Shown: in pieces, positions 5,309 to 11,036 of the stretch
How positions within the stretch are numbered: the stretch's first letter is position 1
Layout of the letters: each line of letters opens with the position of its first letter
DNA from: an uncultured Angelakisella sp.
GTDB lineage: Bacteria > Bacillota > Clostridia > Oscillospirales > Ruminococcaceae
DNA: 11,036 nt
Direction of reading: 5' to 3'
Assembly (NCBI GenBank): GCA_910585525.1
Contig: CAJUFR010000066.1
Location: 1 to 11,036 of the forward strand
Notes under the pieces: model-generated
The model's input: the letters and a program-made list of their open reading frames with translations, nothing else
Database searches by the model: none
Told to the model about the DNA's origin: nothing
Made by a program: the position numbers and the translations under genes

Positions 5309-7057
5309 CAGCGGGGTGATGATGCCCTTGGCGGCGGAAAGTTCCACCGTTTCCCCGGTGCGCAGCAGCCGGGTGCAGTCCCGGACCCCCACGATGACGG
5401 GGACGTTCAGCTGGCCCTTGATGGATTCCAGCAGCTGGTCGCTCTCCGGGTCGCTTTCCTCGGTGATGACGGCGGCGGCGGAGAACATCTGCTTGAGCAG
5501 CGCCAGTTCCGCCCGGCGGCAGACCAGGATATCCCCAAAGGCGAAGTTGCCCTGGACCTCCTGGGTGGTGTGGCCCACACAGACCGGACCGGCGGCGGAA
5601 AGGGCGTTGAGCCCTCTGCCCCGGAGGAAGGTGCTGCCCACCGTCTGCACCTTCAGCAGGTTGGTGGTGCCGGACACCCCCAGGGGCAGCCCGGCGGTGA
5701 GCACCACCAGGTCCCCGTCCTGGAGGATATGGCTCTGCTCCAGGGCGGACTGGACGGCGGCGGTGAAGAGGGTGTCGGTGTCCGGCTGCTCGGGGCACAT
5801 CACCGGGATGACGCCCCAGGTAATGGCCAGCTGCCGGTAGGTGACCTCGTCGGTGGTGCAGCCGATGATGGGGATGCTGCACCGGTACTTGCTCACCATC
5901 CGGGCGGTGCGGCCGGATTTGGAGATAGGGATGATGGCCGCCGCCCCGATGTCCAACGCGGTGGTGCAGGTGGCGTGGCTGATGGCGTCGGTGATGTTGC
6001 TGGTAACAGGGCCGGAATCCCGGCGGCGGAACCGCGCCTGGTAGTTGATGTCCCGCTCGGTGCGTTCCGCCACGGTGGCCATGGTCTTCAGCGCCTCCAG
6101 GGGGTACTGCCCGGCGGCGGTCTCCCCGGAGAGCATGATGGCGCTGGTGCCGTCATAGATGGCGTTGGCCACGTCGTTCACCTCCGCCCGGGTGGGACGG
6201 GGATGGGTGCTCATGCTCTCCAGCATCTGGGTGGCGGTGATGACCACCTTGCCGGCGGTGTAGCACTTGCGGATCATCATCTTTTGCAGGACGGGGATCT
6301 CCTGCATATCCACCTCGACCCCCAGGTCGCCCCGGGCCACCATGATCCCCCCGGAGACCGCCAGGATCTCGTCCAGGTTCTGGACCCCTTCGGCGTTCTC
6401 GATCTTGGAGATGATCTTGATGTGGCGCCCGCCGTTCTCCCCCAAAAAGTCCTTGATGGCAAGGACATCCTGGGCGCTGCGGACAAAGGACGCGGCCACA
6501 AAATCGAACCCCTCCCGGATGCCGAAGAGCAGGTCGGCCTTGTCGGCCTCGCTGAGGTAAGGGATGGACAGGGAGACCCCGGGAACGTTGATGCCCTTGT
6601 GGTTGGATATCTTCCCGCCGTTTTTGACGGTGCAGTGGATATCGGTATCCTGGATGCTCTCCACCACCAGTTCCACCAGGCCGTCGTCGATGAGGATACG
6701 GCTGCCGGCGGTGACGTCGCCGGGCAGCCCGGCGTAGGTGATGGAGCCGATGGAGGCGTCCCCCATCACCTCCCGGGTGGTGATGGTGAAGCGTTCCCCG
6801 GCGGCAAGGACCACCGAGCCGCCTTCAAAATCCCGGAGCCGTATCTCCGGGCCCTTGGTATCCAGCAGGGTGGCGACGGGAAGTTTTAACTCTTCCCGCA
6901 GGCGCTTCACGGTAGATAGTTTTTCCCGGTGCTCTTCATGGGTACCGTGGGAAAAATTGAAGCGGCAGACATTCATCCCCAGCCGCATCATCTCCCGCAG
7001 GGTGCTTTCGTCGCTGGAGGAAGGGCCAAGGGTGCAGATGATCTTTGTTTTTCTCAT
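5300..7057 (-). CDS. pyk: Pyruvate kinase with C-terminal extension
   Basis: Catalyses phosphoenolpyruvate + ADP to pyruvate + ATP, the last glycolytic step, in the cytosol. At 585 residues it matches the Bacillus/Geobacillus form with an extra C-terminal domain (about 587) rather than the roughly 470-residue E. coli form. Visible: NFSHGTHEEH (34-43), LLDTKGPEIR (64-73), IKIISKIENAEG with catalytic Lys218 (213-224), VARGDLGVE (240-248), TATQMLESM (274-282), RPTRAEVNDVANAI (287-300) and the allosteric-domain SKSGRTARMVS (379-389). Glu71 in GPEIR marks the K+-dependent type. The extension (about 486-585) should be the PEP-utiliser-like mobile domain, but the usual GGLTSHA segment is replaced by ESDPESDQL (534-542), so its conserved His is missing. 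The start is supported by GAGGAG (minus strand, 7075-7070), and a strong promoter lies 80 bp upstream. Confidence 0.97.
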   Translation of the reverse strand: MRKTKIICTLGPSSSDESTLREMMRLGMNVCRFNFSHGTHEEHREKLSTVKRLREELKLPVATLLDTKGPEIRLRDFEGGSVVLAAGERFTITTREVMGDASIGSITYAGLPGDVTAGSRILIDDGLVELVVESIQDTDIHCTVKNGGKISNHKGINVPGVSLSIPYLSEADKADLLFGIREGFDFVAASFVRSAQDVLAIKDFLGENGGRHIKIISKIENAEGVQNLDEILAVSGGIMVARGDLGVEVDMQEIPVLQKMMIRKCYTAGKVVITATQMLESMSTHPRPTRAEVNDVANAIYDGTSAIMLSGETAAGQYPLEALKTMATVAERTERDINYQARFRRRDSGPVTSNITDAISHATCTTALDIGAAAIIPISKSGRTARMVSKYRCSIPIIGCTTDEVTYRQLAITWGVIPVMCPEQPDTDTLFTAAVQSALEQSHILQDGDLVVLTAGLPLGVSGTTNLLKVQTVGSTFLRGRGLNALSAAGPVCVGHTTQEVQGNFAFGDILVCRRAELALLKQMFSAAAVITEESDPESDQLLESIKGQLNVPVIVGVRDCTRLLRTGETVELSAAKGIITPLKV

Positions 7058-7137
7058 AGAAACAGGACGCTCCTCATTCCGGGCCTTTGGCGACCCTCAC
7101 ATAATTTGGCGTGTTCTGTCGATGCGCTATCGTTATA

Positions 7138-7166
7138 ATTTTACTATGGGTTGCGGGCGATGTCAA
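7138..7166 (-). promoter_or_regulatory. Sigma-A promoter of pyk
   Basis: On the minus strand: TTGACA (7166-7161), a 17-base spacer, then TAAAAT (7143-7138). The -35 is perfect and the -10 matches five of six. The leader is about 75 nt. A 12-bp palindrome AAGTTGTAACTT (7177-7188) sits 10 bases upstream of the -35 box. Confidence 0.8.
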
Positions 7167-7189
7167 ACCTTTTGGCAAGTTGTAACTTA

Positions 7190-7370
7190 ATATTCATAAG
7201 TTCCCAGCGGCGTGTCGCCGCTGACACGCCCTACACGGCCTGCGGCCTTACCGTGTGCGGGGCTTTCAGTGGGTGCCTGGCGTCTTGGGCTGGTTTTTTT
7301 ATTTCTATCAATAAGAACGCTATGGGGGCGGGTTTTATTTCAGTTGGCCCTATGAAAAAATTTTCTTTGG
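7190..7370. other. Palindrome-rich part of the pyk/gntR divergent intergenic region
   Basis: The whole gene-free gap is 7058-7460. Between the two promoters it holds a GC-rich island: GGCGTGTC/GACACGCC (7209-7216 with 7223-7230, 8 bp) competing with AGCGGCG/CGCCGCT (7206-7212 with 7216-7222, 7 bp), then ACACGG/CCGTGT (7233-7238 with 7251-7256), a seven-T run at 7294-7300, and an AT-richer stretch to 7370. I find no convincing gene here. Confidence 0.55.
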
Positions 7371-7372
7371 CC

Positions 7373-7401
7373 TTGACAGGGGGCGGCGGGTGTGGTATCG
7401 T
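7373..7401 (+). promoter_or_regulatory. Promoter of the gntR-ABC operon
   Basis: A perfect -35 TTGACA (7373-7378), a 17-base spacer and TATCGT (7396-7401) preceded by TGG, an extended -10 element. A perfect TATAAT also occurs at 7419-7424 but has no matching -35 box. It may be a second weak promoter or simply part of the operator. Confidence 0.65.
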
Positions 7402-7406
7402 TGTAC

Positions 7407-7427
7407 TGTACTAATCGATATAATACA
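7407..7427 (+). promoter_or_regulatory. Probable GntR autoregulatory operator
   Basis: TGTACTA (7407-7413) and TAATACA (7421-7427) are inverted arms matching at six of seven positions around a 7-base centre. The site covers the predicted transcription start. GT...AC-ended palindromes are typical for GntR-family repressors, and YtrA-type members are commonly autoregulatory. An extra TGTACTG starts at 7402. Confidence 0.6.
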
Positions 7428-7460
7428 CTTCATACAGCAAACTGTCAAGGAGGGATGCCC

Positions 7461-7844
7461 ATGCTGTCCTTGGACCTCCAAAGCCGGGTGCCCATCTACC
7501 GGCAGGTGGAAAACGGCATCATCGAACTGATCCTGGCGGGGGTCTGCCCGGAGGGGACCAAGCTGCCCTCGGTGCGGAGCCTGGCCATGGAGTTGGGCGC
7601 CAACCCCAACACCATCCAAAAGGCCTACCAGGAACTGGAAAGTCAGGGGGTCATCTGCTCGGTGGGGGGCAAAGGCAGCTTTGTCCAGGGCAAGGCCGCC
7701 GCCCAGGCGGTGCTCCGGGGACAGGCGGTCCAGGCCCTGGCGGAGGCCGCCCGCCAGGGGGTACTGGCGGGGCTGCCCCGGGAGGAAGCGGCCGCCATCC
7801 TGGCGGCGGCCTATGATAAGAAGGAAGGAGTGATGGAAGGATGA
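7461..7844 (+). CDS. GntR family transcriptional regulator, YtrA subfamily
   Basis: A 127-residue regulator. Residues about 10-76 form the GntR winged helix-turn-helix (PIYRQVENGI, LPSVRSLAMELGANPNTIQKA, then a GGKGSFV wing tip). The C-terminal part is only about 50 residues, Ala-rich and probably helical. That short dimerisation tail, and the ABC genes directly downstream, define the YtrA subfamily. It probably represses its own operon through the palindrome at 7407-7427. An ATG at 7455 abuts the ribosome-binding site AGGAGG (7448-7453) and is too close, so ATG 7461 (7-base spacing) is chosen. The stop overlaps the next start (ATGA). The inducer is unknown; related Bacillus systems respond to cell-wall antibiotics. 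Confidence 0.92.
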   Translation: MLSLDLQSRVPIYRQVENGIIELILAGVCPEGTKLPSVRSLAMELGANPNTIQKAYQELESQGVICSVGGKGSFVQGKAAAQAVLRGQAVQALAEAARQGVLAGLPREEAAAILAAAYDKKEGVMEG

Positions 7845-8737
7845 TAGAAGCCATCGGGATCACCAAACGGTTCGGCAGTCTCACCGCCCTGGACGGGCTT
7901 TCCACCCGGGTGCCGGAGGGCAGCATCTACGGCCTGGTGGGGCCCAACGGCAGCGGAAAATCCACCCTGCTGCGGCTGATGGCCGGGGTCTACCGCCCCG
8001 ACGCCGGGCAGCTGCTACTGGGGAAGGAGCCAATATTCGGGGATCCCGCCGCCAAGGGGAGGGTGTTTTTCCTCCCCGACGACCTGTGGGCGCCCCAGGG
8101 GGCCACCCTGGAGGAGATGGCCCGGTTCTACGCCGGGGTCTACCCCGCTTTCCACTGGGAGGAGTACCGGCGGCTGCTGGAACTGTTCCAGGCCGACCCC
8201 AAAAAGCGGCTCTCCGCCCTCAGCAAGGGGCTGCGGCGCCAGGCGGCGATGCTGCTGGCCCTCAGCTGCCGCACCCCCTGCCTGCTGCTGGACGAGGTGT
8301 TCGACGGCCTGGATCCGGTGGCCAGGCGGAAGGTGAAAAAGCTGCTCTACCAGGAGATCGACGCCCGGGGCGTCACGGTGGTCATCTCCAGCCACGACCT
8401 GCGGGAACTGGAGGACCTTTGCGACCGTGTCGCCCTGCTGCACCGGGGACAGATACGGCTGGAGCGGGGGCTGGACGAACTGAAGCAGGGCTTCTGCAAG
8501 GTCCAGGCGGCCTTCCGGCAGCCGGTGGACTGGGGGGAGACCGGCCTGGACATCCTGGAGCGGCAGCAGCAGGGGGACCTCGCCAGCCTGCTGGTCCGGG
8601 GCGGCGTCGAGGAGACGCTGGCGGCGCTGGAGCGTCACCAGCCCCTCTTTGCCCAGGCGGTGCCCATGACCCTGGAGGAGATATTCATCGGAGAAATGGA
8701 GGCGGCGGGCTATGACTGCAACGATATCCTCTCTTAA
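7841..8737 (+). CDS. ABC transporter ATP-binding protein (YtrB/EcsA-like)
   Basis: A 298-residue cytosolic ATPase that should power the permease encoded next. Motifs: Walker A GPNGSGKS (34-41), a variant Q-loop region VFFLPDD (75-81), signature LSKGL (128-132, a common variant in this export family), Walker B CLLLDE with Glu152, and switch His185 (VISSHD). After about residue 215 comes an 80-residue C-terminal extension of a kind common in drug and envelope exporters. The ATG overlaps the regulator stop by the ATGA tetranucleotide, and AAGGAG at 7825-7830 serves as ribosome-binding site. The 3' end overlaps the permease gene by 26 bases, so translational coupling across all three genes is likely. 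The substrate cannot be told from sequence. Confidence 0.94.
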   Translation: MIEAIGITKRFGSLTALDGLSTRVPEGSIYGLVGPNGSGKSTLLRLMAGVYRPDAGQLLLGKEPIFGDPAAKGRVFFLPDDLWAPQGATLEEMARFYAGVYPAFHWEEYRRLLELFQADPKKRLSALSKGLRRQAAMLLALSCRTPCLLLDEVFDGLDPVARRKVKKLLYQEIDARGVTVVISSHDLRELEDLCDRVALLHRGQIRLERGLDELKQGFCKVQAAFRQPVDWGETGLDILERQQQGDLASLLVRGGVEETLAALERHQPLFAQAVPMTLEEIFIGEMEAAGYDCNDILS

Positions 8738-10925
8738 AAAAGAGTGTTGGCCGCTGACGCGGTACTACCTGCGGAGGAACATTCCGGCGGCGCTGGTGTT
8801 CTTTGCGGCCAGCTTTCTCATCTTTCCGCTCCAGTATATTCTGGAGGTGTTCCAGCGTTTCCCGGAGGACCTGGCGGTGTTTTACGAACTCTACGGGCCG
8901 GCTCACATCCATACCCCCCTTGCCCATGTGGCCTTCCCCGGCATGATGGTCGTTTTGCCGGTGCTCCTCACCCTGGTCCAGGTGCATTGGCTCCACAGCC
9001 GCCAGGGGACCGACCTTTACCACAGCCTGCCGGTGAGCCGGGAAAGCCTGCTGCTGGCCAACGCCGGGGTGGTGTTCCTCACCATCGCCATCCCGGTGAC
9101 GGCGGACTATTTCATCATCGCCGTGGCCGGGTCCATCCGCCGGGGGATGATGACCCCGGGGGACCCCTTCTTCTTCCCCCGGGTGGAGATGGCGCTGGAC
9201 TACCTGGGGTGGATGGTCACCACCCTGGCCCTCATCGCCGTCACCCTGGTGGTAGCCACCCAGGTGGGCAGCGTCTTTGAGAACCTTGTCTTTACCGTGG
9301 AACTGCTTTGCGCCCCCGCTGGCATTTACATGATGTTCTTCGTCTACTGCTCCCAGTACCTGGCGGGATACGGTGCCTACGGCGGCTTTAACGAGGTGCT
9401 GCTCTCCAGCCCCGCCACCGTGATGATCGTAAGGTACCTGCTGTACCGGCGCAACAGCCCACCCCAGAACTGGGTCATCCTGCTGTGGGGGGTGCTGGCG
9501 GCGCTGCTGCTGTGGGCGGCCTGCCGTCTCTACCGGCGGCGGCCCAGCGAGATGGCGGGGACCTCCGGCGCCCGGGAACCGCTGAACACCTTAGGGCCGC
9601 TGGCCCTGGTCTACATGGGGGGGCTGGGGCTTGCCTTTATCCTGTACTGGTTCGTCAACGAGAGCCACTTCCCCCTCTGGCTGGGGGTGCTGCTATGCAG
9701 CCTGCTGGTGGCGGCGGTCTGCCAGCTGGTCCTGGGCCGGGGGCTCCGGGGGCTCAAAAAGCGCCTCCCCGCCATGGCCGCCATGGTGGCGGTGACCACC
9801 TTCTTCGCCTTTGCGGTGAGCCACGGGGGACTGGGCTACTCCACCTACATCCCCAAGGACCCGGAAAGCGTCACCCTCACCTTCCGGGGGCGGTACGGGG
9901 TGCTGGCGGAACGAGTCATCGCCGACAGCGAATCGGTAAATGACAAAGGGGAATATTCCTACGACTCGGTGGGCGCCCCCACCTTCACCACCCCGGAGGG
10001 CATCGCCCTGGTCACCGACCTGCACCGGACCCTGGCGCAACAGTTGCTGGAACTGGACATAGGGAATTTCATCGCTGCCGGTGTCATGCGCTTTGGATAC
10101 AGCGACGGGACGGTGCGGCACTTTAGCCAGCACACCGACAACAAAGCCTTCTTTTCCCCACGCCCCATCCAGCCCATCCTGGCCCTGGAGGAGAGCCGGG
10201 AACTGCGGGAGCAGACCGACCCCCGGTTCACCCTGACGGCGGAGGAGGTGAAGGCGGTGCGGGTCAGCGACGCCACCGGCCTTGTCACCGGCAACCCCGT
10301 CACCGACCCGGAGGCCATCCGGCGGCTGGTGGAGGCCATGCAGCAGGACGCCGAGGCCTTCGACCCCACCATCCTGCGGGACGGCAGCGCCCGGGCGGTG
10401 GCCTACCTCAACGTGGAGACGCTGCTGCCCAAGGATGGATACTGGAGCAACGCCCGCATCGACCGGGATTGCTGGCGGAGCTTCTCCCTGCCGGTCTACC
10501 CCGCCGACGCCAACACCTACCAGGCGCTGTGGACCGTCCTGGGCTGCGGGGAGTTCACCGGGCGTCTCTACGATGACAAGGTGGCGGCCCTGGATATCGA
10601 GTGGTGGGGCGCCCCCTGCTTCACCCGTGAGGCCTACTGGGTGGGCACCGGCCCCCAGAGCCTCTTCCCCACCCGCAGCCCCGGCGACCCCCTGCCCAGC
10701 CTGGACAACGACTTCGTCCACAAGCGCCTCCGGGTCACCGACCCCGGGGAGGTCCAGGGCATCCTGGACAGCTGCCTGGGCCGGGATTGCCACCTGGCCG
10801 ACACCGAGGGTTACATCGTCACCGTCGAGGGGAAGGACCGCACCGGGAGCAGCTTCTGGCTCACGGTGGATGAGGTGCCGGACAGGGTCCGGGACCTGCT
10901 GGGGGAAAAATGGAGCAGGTCCTGA
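8712..10925 (+). CDS. ABC-2-type permease with large C-terminal soluble domain (YtrC/D-like)
   Basis: A 737-residue membrane protein, the presumed partner of the ATPase upstream. About nine hydrophobic segments are visible (near 25-45, 73-93, 115-140, 165-188, 192-212, 253-270, 296-315, 322-340, 353-372). DLYHSLPVSRESLL (101-114) is a motif I recognise from ABC-2-like permeases of Firmicutes. Residues about 373-737 are hydrophilic, with no membrane segment. This resembles the soluble region of Bacillus YtrC/YtrD-type permeases (I believe catalogued as DUF6449, not checked). GGAGG at 8698-8702, nine bases before ATG 8712, supports the start inside the preceding gene. No second permease gene follows within the window, so the transporter may be a homodimer of this protein. 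Export of an envelope-active compound, or sensing of one, is an inference from the operon type. Confidence 0.88.
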   Translation: MTATISSLKKECWPLTRYYLRRNIPAALVFFAASFLIFPLQYILEVFQRFPEDLAVFYELYGPAHIHTPLAHVAFPGMMVVLPVLLTLVQVHWLHSRQGTDLYHSLPVSRESLLLANAGVVFLTIAIPVTADYFIIAVAGSIRRGMMTPGDPFFFPRVEMALDYLGWMVTTLALIAVTLVVATQVGSVFENLVFTVELLCAPAGIYMMFFVYCSQYLAGYGAYGGFNEVLLSSPATVMIVRYLLYRRNSPPQNWVILLWGVLAALLLWAACRLYRRRPSEMAGTSGAREPLNTLGPLALVYMGGLGLAFILYWFVNESHFPLWLGVLLCSLLVAAVCQLVLGRGLRGLKKRLPAMAAMVAVTTFFAFAVSHGGLGYSTYIPKDPESVTLTFRGRYGVLAERVIADSESVNDKGEYSYDSVGAPTFTTPEGIALVTDLHRTLAQQLLELDIGNFIAAGVMRFGYSDGTVRHFSQHTDNKAFFSPRPIQPILALEESRELREQTDPRFTLTAEEVKAVRVSDATGLVTGNPVTDPEAIRRLVEAMQQDAEAFDPTILRDGSARAVAYLNVETLLPKDGYWSNARIDRDCWRSFSLPVYPADANTYQALWTVLGCGEFTGRLYDDKVAALDIEWWGAPCFTREAYWVGTGPQSLFPTRSPGDPLPSLDNDFVHKRLRVTDPGEVQGILDSCLGRDCHLADTEGYIVTVEGKDRTGSSFWLTVDEVPDRVRDLLGEKWSRS

Positions 10926-10946
10926 GAGTATAACAGCGTGCGGAAA

Positions 10947-11030
10947 GAGCCGGGCCCTATGGCCCAGCTCTCAGTTTGTCGAAAAAGTCTTTTCGACAAA
11001 CTGAGAGCCCGCCGCTACGGCGGGGTTTAT
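10947..11030. repeat. Cluster of three hairpins after the transporter operon
   Basis: Hairpin 1: GAGCCGGGCC (10947-10956) with GGCCCAGCTC (10961-10970), one mismatch. Hairpin 2: a perfect 19-bp inverted repeat (10967-10985 with 10990-11008) around loop AGTC, with arm core CAGTTTGTCGAAAA. Hairpin 3: CCCGCCG-CTA-CGGCGGG (11008-11024) followed by GTTTAT. Adjacent arms share bases, so hairpin 1 competes with hairpin 2, and hairpin 3 touches it. Hairpin 3 could end the operon transcript, though its T-tract is short. The long stem looks like a dispersed palindromic element. Confidence 0.7.
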
Positions 11031-11036
11031 CCGCTC

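Noticed and set aside
7134..7139. Perfect TATAAT on the plus strand in the pyk upstream region
   Set aside because: No -35 box at 16-18 bases. It overlaps the well-matched minus-strand pyk promoter and is explained by AT-rich sequence.
7352..7414. Small open frame (MKKFSLALTGGGG...) ahead of gntR
   Set aside because: No ribosome-binding site precedes it, and it overlaps the -35 and -10 boxes of the gntR promoter.
1..11036. CRISPR array, tRNA/rRNA genes, transposase, toxin-antitoxin or phage-defence genes
   Set aside because: No repeat-spacer pattern, RNA gene or related protein motif was seen on either strand.

Overview
The window looks like chromosome of a GC-rich gut Clostridia member, most likely Oscillospiraceae (Flavonifractor/Oscillibacter/Lawsonibacter-like). 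This is inferred from four things: GC-rich coding with low-GC regulatory gaps, Firmicutes-type ribosome-binding sites and sigma-A promoters, a 585-residue pyruvate kinase with the Bacillus-type C-terminal extension, and NPxTG-type surface proteins of the kind I associate with ruminococci. I see no rRNA, tRNA, CRISPR array, transposase or phage gene. No species can be fixed from sequence alone.

Layout. (1) 170-1777 (+): an ABC-F ATPase of the YbiT/YkpA type with its own promoter and a strong terminator. Its second nucleotide-binding domain has lost the Walker A lysine, the catalytic glutamate and the switch histidine. (2) 2103-3047 and 3215-4264 (+): two paralogous secreted proteins that both end in NPDTG, a hydrophobic segment and a basic tail (sortase sorting signal). 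The first has a strong promoter overlaid with phased GTTACA repeats and a TTACA-TTC-TGTAA palindrome, and its arginine codon use suggests high expression. (3) 4348-5232 (-): a class B sortase that converges on its presumed substrates. It carries a lipoprotein signal peptide and a Ser-rich linker in place of the usual signal anchor. (4) 5300-7057 (-): pyruvate kinase, 67 bp upstream of the sortase in the same direction and probably co-transcribed with it. (5) 7058-7460: a divergent control region with back-to-back promoters, a likely GntR operator and a palindrome-rich island. (6) 7461-10925 (+): a tightly overlapping operon of a YtrA-type GntR regulator, an ABC ATPase and a large ABC-2-like permease with a C-terminal soluble domain of about 365 residues. 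(7) 10926-11036: a cluster of strong hairpins, including a perfect 19-bp inverted repeat.

How the parts fit. The most system-like unit is the sortase locus: one lipid-anchored class B sortase facing two tandem paralogous NPDTG substrates, probably a dedicated cell-wall display module. The ytr-like operon is a self-regulated transporter module of the type linked to cell-envelope stress in Bacillus. The ABC-F protein is probably a translation factor with an inactivated second ATPase site.
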